Positions 15,064-27,400 of a stretch of 64,000 nt of DNA are shown in pieces; the first letter of the stretch is position 1, and every line of letters starts with the position of its first letter. The DNA is from Marsupella aquatica (taxonomy: Eukaryota; Marchantiophyta). The DNA lies in the NCBI GenBank assembly GCA_973895155.1, contig OZ316893.1, positions 10,230,001 to 10,294,000 on the forward strand, read 5' to 3'. The notes beneath the pieces are model-generated. The model searched no databases, was not told where the DNA came from, and saw only the letters and a list, made by a program, of their open reading frames with translations. A program made the position numbers and the translations under genes.

Positions 15064-18000
15064 TGGCTCGAATAATGATGAATTGCTGCTGCTCACTCAC
15101 CGGTGGGTCATCCGCAAATTGGCGAGCTGGAGGGCCCAGCTCTGAATCCCGTTCCGAGTTTCTGTTGTCCAGGCAGCAGGTGCTTCTTGGGAGGAATGGG
15201 AGCTGCGCAACAGCTGACCTTAGCTCAGCTCTCTCGTTCTCGTTCTCGTTCTCGTTCTCTGGAAGAAGTAGGAGCAGCCCATTGGCAGGTGCCAGAGAGC
15301 CCAGAGTCCTTCAGCTGCGATGCAGGGCTGCTCGGACCAGTTCCAGAAGCTCTACATTTCCAAAGAGAGGAGAAGATACAGGAGCGTCAGTGACAGAGAG
15401 ACGGAGAGACGTTTCGAACGATACTGAGCCATGGAGGACCAGGAAGTCTTGGAACCGGGGTCCGTCCGAGAGCAGTGGAGTAGACGATGAGAGTCTTGGC
15501 GTGAATGTGTCGCCAAACTCGAAGCCTCTGGTCTTTAGAAGCAATTCGCGTCATACACATCAAACGGGATCTCCGAGAGAAGTATCTCAACGACTTGAAG
15601 CTGGTGGTCCCCGGAAGAATCAGGCTGGTGGTGGCGTGAGCTCCAATTCAAGTCTAGGATGTGAGCATTTTTCAAGGTATATATCTTCACAATGTCCGTG
15701 TCCTAGTATGGATCCAGATGATCTCCGTCCAAGGAGTTTCAGTAACGTGCTCATGTCATGTCCTGGGACGTAGAGCTCCAAGGAGTGCGTTGGGTTTGTC
15801 TTGATAATCGTTTCATGTAGAATTAAAAAAATTAATCGAATTGTTGATCTCCATCCTCTGCAATCTATTAACCAAAACGTCTTCCAAGAAAATAGACATG
15901 TCATCGCGGTCATCTGCCCGAGTTTCGATGCTTTGATCAACTTCTCAGCCAGCAAATGGGTTTTGGGCTCAGGGTTTAGCCAGTGGGTTGATAATTATCA
16001 ACTCTGTGCCACAGTTTATTGGGCTCCCATCGGCAGGACTTCTGTAGTTTTCGTATCATGAAACTCTATCTGACGTCAGAAAGAAATGGTTTAGGGTTTA
16101 GCCTGAGGTCGCATTCAGCGTCGTTTCAAGTGTGGAGGTGCTCGGTACAAAATTTGGGACCCAACGAACACGTCATAGGGGGATTTTTGGTAATACTGCA
16201 CGATGTACATATATATGTATACGTCTCATCCCTTTAAAGTTCCAATTTGACTATAGTTTAAGGCAGGATTTGTCTACCGTCTCACATAGGGAAATAATTC
16301 AGATGGATTGCTGTGATTACCTTTGGCTTTGTTGCACATACCATCTGGAATGCCAATGCCTACCGTCGGCACTTTCTTGGCTGACTTGAAGCAATTAAAG
16401 AATTTTGTCGTTTTGCTCTTGTAGGTGTTCCGGCTGTGTCATTGAGAATGCCCTTGATCGGCCTCCTGTCCTTCAAGATGCCGAGCAATTTTTCAAAAGT
16501 TACGGAATCAATGATTTTTCCCTGACGTCAGGTAGCTTGGTAAGGGACGTGAATTTAAGGGTTGCTTGGGAAACTGCTCGAAGCCCATCTTCACTTTCGT
16601 CCACTGGATTTGGATTATGTTTTGTAATGGAAATGCAGTAAAACATATGGTAACGATGATGATCTAACTTTTACTTATGTGCCATGGTTGCGGCTGTTAC
16701 AGTGGGAATGGAGATGCAGAGCAAAACTTGCAGTTAGAGGCTCGTCAGAAAACCCAGTGATTGGTCTGTATGAGGAAGGCAGCCACGTTAGTGTGGATAT
16801 TCCAAAATGCCGTAGTGAGTGATCTGTCCACCTTTCGTCTACTGCAATCACCATTTATTGCATGGCTGGCTATCTAGTTTCTTCCTAAAAATCAGGGTCC
16901 TTAAAAGCTGCGTGTAAATGGCTGATTGTACACAAGTCCACGCACGCCTGTGCACGCGTTTGCAATATGCTGATTAGTTTTTCTGTCTAAAATGCAGCAC
17001 ATCATCCGAGAATCAATGCTGCAGTTGAGCTTGTGAAAGAAGGTGAACCAGTCTATTGCCTGCCTTTATTATGAAATTTTGAAAATTGAAATATCCTTTC
17101 CTCGAAAGTGTGTTTTTGAGCAGGTTAAGTGAAAGCCGATTCCTCCGGTGGACTTGAGTATTAGAATCGGTGAGTTGTTAGATTCCAGTGATATTTTTGA
17201 AGAACGCTAATATTTGAAACAGGAAAGGGCTACATGTGCGCCTTCATTCCACATTTTGAGGAAATAATGGTAACGAATGTACATCTCAAAAGTTGTGTTT
17301 AAAATCCTGACGGATATCAGTCTCTGGTTCTCACAGTGCCAGCGATAATACCTTTTCTATTGGTTCTAACTGCATCATAACTTTTGCAATGCGCGGACTA
17401 TAGTAGGACTTGTCCAGTTCGTAAGTATAGATATGTCACAATTGTCCAAGAGTTAGAAAATTGCAATTTCTTTGCAAGCATGTCAGGAAGCTTCCAATCT
17501 CGCTGGAAATGTTTGGAAGTCATATAGGTGTCAAATATAATGTTTGCATCGTATATTTTATGCTTACAGGTGGGATAATTCGTGTTTTATCTTGGAATTG
17601 TATGTTGAGGACTGTCATGGTCTCATTGGTTTTCACCTGACGGATGCAGCAATTAAGATACTTGGCATCGACCCTTACGACGAGGAGTCAGGGTCGGGCC
17701 ACCTGAGATATGTTCAGGTAGATATTGATCTGTGAAAGCATCACGTATTGTGCAATTGTTCGGTCTGTCTGGCCAAGCGTAGTACCGCTTAAGAGATGTT
17801 ATAGTTCCGTATGCAATTTGATGCATGTGAGCATGCCTTGTGACTACATTCTCATTCAAAGGAATTTTGCATGATTCTCAAATCAGACCGCCAGCTGACG
17901 CCATGCATGTCTATATCTGTTAATATAAGATAAATATTTCTCATGGACCGCTTGTTTTCTGTAGTCAAAGGACTGAGGTAAGCTTTCAATTTTTCCTCTA

Positions 18001-21000
18001 TTTTCTCTGTTTTTTAGATTGGCAAGCAAGAATATCACGTAGCCATTGATGGTGGATTAGCATCTGTTATTTTGGACAGATGGTGGTGACAACTCACAAT
18101 ACATCACTCCCGGCTACTGAACGATATGCAAACGGTGCAAACTCTCGCCTATGTGGACCCACTCATACTTCTTAGGAACCTTGCCAGCGTAAATTGCCAT
18201 TTTCAGTTACTGTTGCTGAGATGGTTGTGTATGAAATTCACATGTGATTGCTTTCTTGTCAAGATTTTTAGAAAGAGAGTCATGGGTTGGTAAGTCACAG
18301 GATTTGTGTTTGAACAGGCAAGGTTCAAGTAAGTCTTGTATGGAATGCCAGGGATGAGAATGCCGCAGGCGCAAAGTTTCTCCAACCGCTTGCAAAGGTA
18401 TCCTCGTCACATTCTGGTTGTTCTGCCATATTCGTGTCCAATTAAACCCAGAAACTAGTTTTTATGTCTCGTGGTTATCGTCTTTCTTGTTGAAACGATA
18501 GACAAGATCGTAAGGATTACTTGTCAGCTCTTGAATATTCCTCGAAATCACCTTTGGATAGCAATCTTTGACTGCAGCCGATAGCATGATTGTGAAAGCT
18601 CTATGTTTTTGTAACATGGCAAGTGAACGGTTGTGCAGTTTTTGTGGCGGAAGGGAAGACTTACCTGTCCAGAGCCATTTCTACATTCTATCTGGGTGAA
18701 CTTTCAGACATCTCGCACAAATGTAAATATCTTTGGTCTTTTCTCTTATAATTTTATGCAATTTTTTAAGGGTGATGGTATGATCTATCCGTATTTCTTT
18801 CCAGAGCTTTCAAACCTAATGATGGGAAACCGTGCCCATCGGATTCTGAACTAGAACAGTTGCTGTCCAGGTTAGGCAATTGGCAATTGACATGATTTGG
18901 TGGACCAACATTTCCTCAGAACTTGCACAGTTTGCTCTGTGAGTGATAAGAAGTTTCTTCCAATCTCAGTGTTCATGCTGCTGGGTGTCCGCAGATAATT
19001 TTTGGAGGGAAATGGAGGCACTTGCTGGGAGAACAAGAAATGTGGGAGCGTATCGCTGGTGCAGACATCTGCTTCACTCCTGCCAGCTTTGGACAAGCGA
19101 ATCTCCAGGTATGTCAACCGCATATATCACTAGCCGACCCTGGTAAATAATTGTACCATCGATATGTAGGAGGAGCTGATTATGCATTCTCCGTCACGTT
19201 AGAATAATAAAGAATATCTAGAAGTATCTTCAGGATAGGATAGGGTATCTTGATGCCTTGATAGGGGACCAATTCATAGAGGTTTTGCATTTTCTGGCAT
19301 AATGCTCCTGGTTGAGAAAATAATTATTTCCTCGAAAGTCGGTACGCCAATGTATGTGAGCCCTATCGCTTCTGGGAATTGCTATTTTTGTGATACCTAG
19401 CATTGAGTAGACGAACAATTTCGGTAGACCAAACAACCTTATGGAGTTGATCTTTTGCAGGCATTTGAGGCTCTTTTAAGAAAGGTGCAGACGTATGTGA
19501 AGCGAGGGAGCGCTGTTGTGGAACTTTATGCTGGTGTTGGCGTCATGGGTATCAGCCTTGCAGCCACACGGGCATGCAGGTACTCGGCTCCTTGTCTTAT
19601 TTTAGAAACAACTTGTTATCATCGTCCAACAGTTTAGTGGTACAATACTGTAAAAATGCACATCTGACAAGGGAGAAATTTAGGACGAGGTTTTACTTTG
19701 ATGAAATGCATTCCATCGATCTCGCGCTTTGCATATCCAGTTCCTTCCTAGACCCTGTGGCCCTCAGAATGCTCATCTATGCAGAGTAAACACTAGACGC
19801 ATTGAACGCCTTGCTTGGATCCTCATTGCGTGTGATCCCATCGTTAAATTGAATCACTGTACCTTTGTCCAAATCAAGCCTGCACTTCTTTGTAGTAGCC
19901 TAAGCCTGATATTGGCAGCTGGTCACGTTGAAGCTAGAAGCCATTTGTGTTTGTAGTGAATAACAAATGTGTATTTCTCAGATCGGTGAAATGTATCGAG
20001 GTAAACAAGGAATCCAAAACGTCATTTGAGCTATCCCTTTCCCGAGTACCTGATTCAGTGAAGTCCAAGATCAGCTGGCACTGTGCCGATGCTTCCATGG
20101 TGAGCATTGACAGAATTGGCAACAAGCCTATATTGCTGCATGCTTGAGTTGTTGATACTGAGATCTAGATTAGAAAACGCATGGAGTCTAGTGCTACTAC
20201 CTTAGGGCTATAGAAATTTTCCAGAACTTTCGTCTCGATTCTTGTCAGTCCATCTCGTGATGGGTTAGTTTTTCTACATCGCGCTTGTGATATCATCCTC
20301 CAAGGACAGCACAAATGCGCAGAGAGCTGTTGTCTGTTGTTGTTAACTTTGTGGGTACAGAATCATCTCGCTTGTACACCTACCTAGGTCGTTGAGTCAT
20401 TGAAATGAATGAAGTCATCATTGACCGCGTTATTCACTTTGAAAGGAGTAAGTTTGACTGAGATATTCCATTCCTCCAGAATCCAATATATTGGCTGAAA
20501 GGCTCAGATACTGTTGTCGTTGATCCGCCTCGGAAAGGCCTGGATGCTTCAGTTGTAGAGGCATTGCGAACAGCTTCATTGAGGGATCAAGGAAAGTTGA
20601 AGTCCCCATCTCCGACTGCAACTGCCAAGTAAGACTCTTCCTTCCTCAGAATGGGGCTCTCTGCACTTTGAAATCAATTCATGCATACTCTCAATCAAGG
20701 ATGCTCTATGGTTGATATTGATGGTCACTTGGCTGCTCTCGCCACTGCGTAATTTGTATATAACTTTTGTCTTAATGGATGTACTATGTCTATATGTCGT
20801 CCTAATGATCAGATGTGCTGAGGAACTTCTGAAGGATCCTCTATGGTTGATATTGATGGTCACTTGGCTGCTCTCGCCACTGCGTAATTTGTATATAACT
20901 TTTGTCTTAATGGATGTACTATGTCTATATGTCGTCCTAATGATCAGATGTGCTGAGGAACTTCTTAATGTTAATTCTGCACAGGGTTGAGAAACGGCCG

Positions 21001-22107
21001 TGGGTAGTTCGTGCAAATCAGGGAGTAACAAGGGAGAGCTCTGGAAACTGGGATGATGGAATGGATGATTCATGGCCCAGCACGTTGATTTATGTGAGTT
21101 GTGGTTGGCAATCGTTCAAGAAGGTGCGCTTTCTAGAACCATGCGGTTATCCCAAGTTACTTCGTGGTCTGCATCTGGATCTGACTTTCTTGGAGTCCAA
21201 CCCTTATATTTTATACTAGCTTCCAAGCCATGAACTGAAAAATAAATCGTCTCTTCGTTTGAAACTCAAGAAAATGCAGATTATTTGAATGTCTTTAACA
21301 TCATGAGCTTTTACATAGCTTCTTTTCGGTTATGAAAACGAGGCATATAAACTATATTCAGAACACTGGGTATGGTTCTCGAGGATAATTTCAAGCCGCA
21401 AATTGTTTGTACGGCCTCCCAGCACCCTAACCTCCAGTGCAGAAGGAGGGGCTTGTCTTCTTGGTTCTTTAGTTGTTACTGCCTGTGTTATGATATGTAA
21501 CAGGTCCATTTCGTCTGCACGAGTTATTTGGTCAGCATTTACGCGGTGCTATGCTGTCGCTCCATAGTCACGACACTGGTTTTATTTGTGCAGGACTGTG
21601 CAGCTCTCTTAGAAAACGATGCATGGCATCTGAAAGAAGCCGGTGCTTTCAATTTCTTCCCTGGCACGGACAGGTATGGCTCCTCTCCACGAGCACTAAT
21701 CCTGAACCTAGATGTACTGCTTTGGATTTGGAACAAAAATTGGATACTTGAGAAAACTCCGTGCTGGATATATGTCAAATATGCTAGATCTGGACCTTTT
21801 ACTTGTAAACTTAAGTTCTTTCATGTCAATTTAAGTTCTCTGAGTGGTGATTCTAGGCGCATAATGGAGTTTCTGGTGCTGTAATACTTCAAGGCCAGTG
21901 ATTGGGTAAAGAAAGATCGAATAGAAGGTTAGAACAGTCGGAACTCGAGAGAGAATCAGCATATTGTGTAGCCTCACTTTTGTTCTAATATTCGAGCAAT
22001 TTTGCAGCATTGAAGTATTAGCGGTATTGAAAAGCGGTAAGACGAGCAAAACAGCAAAGGGTGGCAAGAAGAAAGTGATTGGGAAGAAAACTCGGGTAGA
22101 AAGTTAG
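15063..22107 (+). CDS. RNA (uracil-5-)-methyltransferase, TrmA/RumA family
   Basis: Fifteen exons join in frame: 15063-15676, 16425-16539, 16703-16814, 16998-17042, 17650-17717, 18080-18134, 18318-18397, 18639-18722, 18995-19108, 19461-19579, 19982-20099, 20480-20628, 20985-21123, 21594-21673, 22008-22107. The product is 663 aa. The family transfers methyl from S-adenosylmethionine to C5 of a uridine in tRNA or rRNA. Cys200, Cys206 and Cys209 (C-x5-C-x2-C) with Cys279 match the 4Fe-4S ligand pattern of RumA. ELYAGVGVMG (about 450-459) is the SAM-binding loop, VVVDPPRKG (about 520-528) the DPPR motif, and Cys597 in YVSCGW the catalytic nucleophile. The first 190 residues are Ser/Arg-rich and suit an organelle transit peptide. 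The tail is Lys-rich. Exon 1 contains a TCGTTC microsatellite encoding SFSFSF. Confidence 0.93.
20706..20975. repeat. Perfect 135-bp tandem duplication inside an intron
   Basis: The segment beginning ctatggttgatattgatg at 20706 repeats from 20841 with no difference seen over about 125 bp. It lies in intron 12 of the methyltransferase, upstream of the acceptor at 20983-20984. Lack of divergence implies a recent event. Confidence 0.9.
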
Positions 22108-23464
22108 CGCCGACAAATTCAGGGGTGAGGTGATGGCAATGTTCCAGCTCTCAGCAGATTCTCAAGCCAGGTTGTAAGAGAAGCTGTCATGTGACGACAG
22201 TCGCCATCACAGTTTTGACAGAATGGATGAGTTTAATCATGGTACAGAAGTAGTAGAAGCGACCATGCGATCACGTTTATGTCTTATCTTGTGAGAAAGT
22301 TGTGACCAATAAATGAATGAAGTGATGTAGACCCAAAGGGTCCTTGGGATCAAGAAGCAACTTTTAAAGTGGTTGTCTATGAGCCTTTGTAAAGTTTTTG
22401 CACGCCCTTTACGGTGGGCAGTCATTTGGATGTATCAAATTGGAAGAGATTCCAAGATCACAGCATAGGCATTGAGTGAACTGATAGTGAGCGAGTGTTG
22501 AGTAAATACGAAAGCTGAGTAGGTAGGGTATTTGCACTTGGCATATTTAGACCTTTCATCTTGAAAACCTCTGCCCGTCAACTGTACATGCTATCTACCG
22601 ATCTTAACAACGGCACATGCAATAGTAGGAAGGCTAGACAATGCGGAGACGATCTAATCGGACCTAAAACAAGGTTTGAACACTGAAATTTAGCATGATG
22701 GATTAAAATGCATTTTCCTCCAACGCAAGTGGGCATATTACTTCAAGCACTACTTAAAAGATCATGCACTACAGTGAAAAGTGAAACTTTGAGTCAAACC
22801 AAAACCACCAAACTCTCCTGAGTGCAATCAACTCACCCAAACTCAAGTTGGATTTACCAAGGGCATCAAACATCCTCTCTTGCTTTCTCACTTGGAGCAA
22901 AGTCTCCATCTTAGTGCACAAAGCCTCCCGTGCTAAAAGTCTGTGTGGCTTAGGGTAAAGCCACTGAGTATGGGAGAGGTTCAACCCCCTGTTTGACACA
23001 AGAAAGTTGCTCTTGAGTTTGAGTTAAAATTAACTCAACGAGAACCCAAGTAAAATCCACCAAGTCTTTACTCTGATTTGTGATTCTGACCCAAACCATG
23101 GGTGATTTTGATTTGACACGGGTCACAACACTCACCCACGGGTCAAATCAACATCATTGGTTTTAGAATGCGCGCCAACAAGTCTTGAAGGGCACAGATG
23201 CATTTTCCTAGGGTGATTTTGGGTAAAGGCCCCGTCACACTGACTGCTCGAGTTGCTGATGGTCATGAACCTGCTGGAACCACAGATTTGGCCCCCGCAA
23301 CCTAGCTGGCAACAAGTTCCAGTCACAGGAACTGGTTGCAAAAGTAGTTGTTTGAGGTGCCCTATTAGCTCTCATAGATAGTTTTTCTAATTTGGCTGGC
23401 ACTGTGATACATAATAGCTCTCATAGCTTAGACAAGATATAAAATTTTACTATAAAAACACCAA
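22108..23464. other. 3' flank and intergenic DNA
   Basis: Downstream of the methyltransferase stop I recognise no gene. Open frames are short and unlike known proteins. Confidence 0.5.
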
Positions 23465-23735
23465 GTGAAGTCTACTTTTAAGAGCCTAGGTCTAGACTGA
23501 AGCCTCTAGACATTAACTCATGGCCATCACGTGCATGTAAAAACTCATGTGCATGGGAAAAAGTCATGACTATCATATATGTAAAGTGATACATGCAAGT
23601 TTTTTGTGATAATTGGCCCCACCACAAACATATGTGCATAGAAAGAAGGATGTGTATACAACTTAGGAGAATGGTATATTATATATGACTATTAAAATGA
23701 TGGGATTTTTTTATCATTTCATTAACCTTCAAAGA
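23465..23735 (-). repeat. Dispersed A/T-rich repeat, copy 1
   Basis: In reverse complement this reads aaggttaatgaaatgataaa, then catcattttaa, a catatata run, catgcacatatg, gtggggcc and gtctagaggctt. The same landmarks occur in the same order at 37620-37860 and in part at 41805-41960. It ends about 120 bp before copia 2. No terminal repeats were identified. Confidence 0.55.
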
Positions 23736-23855
23736 ATATGAATAGAGAATATATTTTGGTAACACTTTTATTGTACTCTCCCCTATTCACGTTGAAAGAA
23801 CGGGTAATCGGGGCTAGTTACTCAGAAAGAAGGAAAACACACCTTTACAGGAAAC

Positions 23856-24199
23856 TGTTAAGCATACACGACATTCGTAACGGTAAGCCCATGAACCATC
23901 CAACGCACAATAGTCAACACAGAGAGATACGTGGTTCACCTCCACATGAGGCTACGTCCACGGGAACACACAAGAGCTTTACTGCACTCTAGGCCAACCG
24001 GCCATACCAAGCATCCACAGCACAAGCTCTCCCTATCTCTCAACTAGCTCCGTAACAATGAGCCTAGGTTCCACCAGGGTCTGGCATCAGCCCTGGCTAT
24101 ATGCACAATATCACTACCGCTAACATTAGCTAAGTCCTAACCCGAGTTAGACTAACTGTAGTTAGCTCATGAGTCACAAGACTAGAGCAATATCTAACA
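23856..24199 (-). repeat. Copia 2 3' LTR
   Basis: The minus strand reads TGTTAGATATTG...CTTAACA, so TG...CA ends are kept. It carries the ggccaacc variant also found in the 3' LTR of copy 1. Confidence 0.95.
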
Positions 24200-24210
24200 A
24201 ACTCCCCCTT
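24200..24210 (-). promoter_or_regulatory. Copia 2 polypurine tract
   Basis: AAGGGGGAGTT on the minus strand abuts the 3' LTR and is identical to that of copy 1. Confidence 0.87.
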
Positions 24211-24412
24211 GACTCTTGTCTTGGGGACTAGACTAAATGCTACCATATGGAATCCTGAGCGGGAAGTTCTAGACAATCACCAAACCAGGTCTCCCCCTAA
24301 AAACCACAAGGGTTAACTAAGGGTTAACTAGAACTAAGCCGTAGCCAAACAGGAATGAGTAATCCATATACAAATAGTCACACATTGTTAAATAACTCTA
24401 CTTGCACTACAA

Positions 24413-27400
24413 CTACAAAACCTGCAAAGTAGCACGGTGTCTTGAGAAACTCTCCAAAGGAATCACTTTGGTAAAGGCATCAGCGGGATTGAACTTTCCA
24501 TCAATCTTGACTAGCTCAAAAGTTTTATCAGACACTGCTTGCCTGATAAAATGGTACCTGATATCAATGTGCTTCACCCTGCTATCCATCACCTGGTTAG
24601 CAGCCAAGTGAAGAGCACTTTGACTATCATAGTTTAGAGTCATTTTGCCATGCTCTAAACCCATCTCCGCGATCAACTTATCCAGCCAAATTGCTTCCTT
24701 TGCAGCTTCTGCTGCTGCAACATACTCTGCTTCTGTAGTAGACTGAGATATGCACTTCTGCAAGGTAGATTTCCAACTGATACATCCTCCTCCAAGAGTG
24801 TATACAAACCCAGTTGTAGACCTCCTTGTATCCAGACAGCCTCCATAGTCAGAATCTACATAGCCAACTAACGTTTTATCTGATCTGTTATCAAATAGTA
24901 ATCCATAGTCCTGTGTACCCTTCAGATACCTCAGAATCCATTTCACAGCTTCCCAATGTACCTTCCCTGGATTTGACATGAATCTGCTAACCTTGCCCAT
25001 CGCTAGGGCCAAGTCAGGCCTAGTACAAGTCATCAAATACATCAGACTGCCTACTGCCTTCTCATAAGGAATCTTAGCCATCAGACCTTTCTCCACAGCA
25101 TCTGTAGGAGAGAAAGCTGATGATGACTTGAAATGTGAAGCTAAAGGAATACTCACTGGCTTACAGTTTTCCATGTTGAATCGTGCAAGTACTTTCCTCA
25201 CATACTGGCCTTGACTCAAGCACAACTGTCCAGTATCAGAGTTCCTAAAAATCTCCATCCCTAAGATTCTCTTGGCCTTACCAAGATCCTTCATCCTGAA
25301 TTCAACACTCAATTTTGCCTTGAGACTGTCAACCTCAGATTGATCTTTAGCCATAATCAGCATGTCATCAACATAGATCACTAGAATGATGAAACCAAAT
25401 ACATCATACTTGACTGATTTCGTATACACACAAGGATCATACACCATCCTTGTAAAACCTTGAGCAAGCATGAAATCATCAAACCGCTTGTTCCACTGTC
25501 TGGGAGACTACTTCAATCCATACAAGGACTTGAGCAATCTGCAAACTAAGTTCTCTTGGCCCTTCTTCATAAAGCCTAATGGCTGTCTCATGAAGATCAA
25601 CTCTTCCAAGTTGCCATAGAGAAAAGCAGTAACAACATCCATTTAATCCATCACCAGACCAAAAAATACAACAAGCTGACACAAGATCCGAATTGTGGAA
25701 TACTTAGCCACCGATGAAAAGACCTCATTGTAGTCCACTCCTTTCTCCTGAGTGAACCCCTTGGCAACAAGCCTTGCCTTGTAGATCTTATCTCCACCCT
25801 CTAAAGGACTGTCCTTCAACTTGTAAATCCACTTGTTGTCAACCACTTGCTGACCTCTTGGAAGCTCCACCAGCTCCCATGTCTTGTTGTCACTCAAAGA
25901 TTGCAACTCCCTCTGCATTGCTGCATTCCACTCATGCTTCTGCTCTGAAGCACAAGCCTCACTGTACGAAGAAGGCTCTCCTTCTTCCAAGATCAAAGCC
26001 ATGTCATCATCATCAGGTGCAATGTCAATATCATCTAGCTTAGATGAGTCTGCCCATTGACCATACCTGGTAGGAGCTCTAGTAGAACGACTAGAAGTTC
26101 TTCTAGTAGATGACTCAGGCTGATCTACTGCTGCTGTTGGTTGAATTTGAGGTACCCTAGCAACAATTTGCTCTTCTTGTTCCATCATAGGAACCAGCTC
26201 CAAGCCCGGAGCTTCTCCATCTCTCCTGTCATGAATAGCATCATGACTAATCTCCCCCTCAACCGGGTCCGGGATGGGAGATTTCCCCTTGTCAGTATGG
26301 GAGTCCTGTGAACTCTCCCCCTCCTTTGATGATCTGGACTCATTAAAGGACACATCTCTACTGACAATTAGTTTACAGGTTACTGGATCCCATAACCTAT
26401 AATCTTTCACACCTTTCTGATAGCCAAGGAAAATGCACTTCTTCGACTTGGACTCCAGCTTGGATCAAAGCTGGGAAGGTGTAAGCACATAAGCATCACA
26501 TCCAAAAATCCTCAGATGTGAGTAATCTGCTGGACGCCCGTACCTCATTTCAAATGGTGTGTTGAATCCAATAGAACTGGATGGAGAAAATTTTACCAAA
26601 TAAGCTGCAGTGTTGACAGTTTCAGCCCAAAACTCATGTGGTAAGCATGATTGACTCAACATACTCCTCGAGCGGTCACATAGTGTTCGGTTGAGTCTCT
26701 CAAAAACACCATTCTGCTGAGGAGTATAACTTGTTGTGAGATGGCGGGTAATCCCCTGCTCCTTACAATACGTTCCAAATTCACCGGAACTGTATTCACC
26801 GCCGTTATCCGATTGAAGATATCTCACCTTATTACCAGTCTGATTTTCAACTTGGGCTTTCCACTCCTTAAAAGTGGCAAAAACATCAGACTTATTATGT
26901 AGAAAGTATATCCACACATACCTTGAGTAATCGTCAATGAACGTGACATAGTATAATCGTCCAGAATGTGAGGGAGTAGGGGCGAGACCCCACACATCAC
27001 TATGTACATACTCAAGTACCTCCTTGCTGGTGTGAGTTCCAACTCCGAAGGGTTTCCTGTGCTGCTTCCCTAGCACACATTGCTCACAAAATTCCAACTT
27101 ACAAGATTGCAAATTAGAAAGTAATCATTTCTTCTGAAGAATAACCAAACCTTTTTCACTCATGTGACCCAAACGGAAGTGCCACAGCCGGGCCATCTCC
27201 TCATGAGATAAGGTTACATTGGCTTCATCATAGACTACACTGCCCTCCATAACGTATAGATTGCAATGTCTCTTTCCCTTCAATACAACTTTAGTACCAG
27301 TTGAAACCTGAAGGACACCATTAGCTGAACTCCACTGATGGCCATTTGCCTCTAAAACTCCAAGTGAAATGAGATTTTTCATCATGCTGGGAATATGTCT

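Noticed and set aside
18026-18090. Alternative methyltransferase exon 6 beginning attggcaagcaag
   Set aside because: The exon at 18080-18134 keeps the frame and restores a conserved VTTHNTSLPA-type segment; the alternative needs a weak donor.
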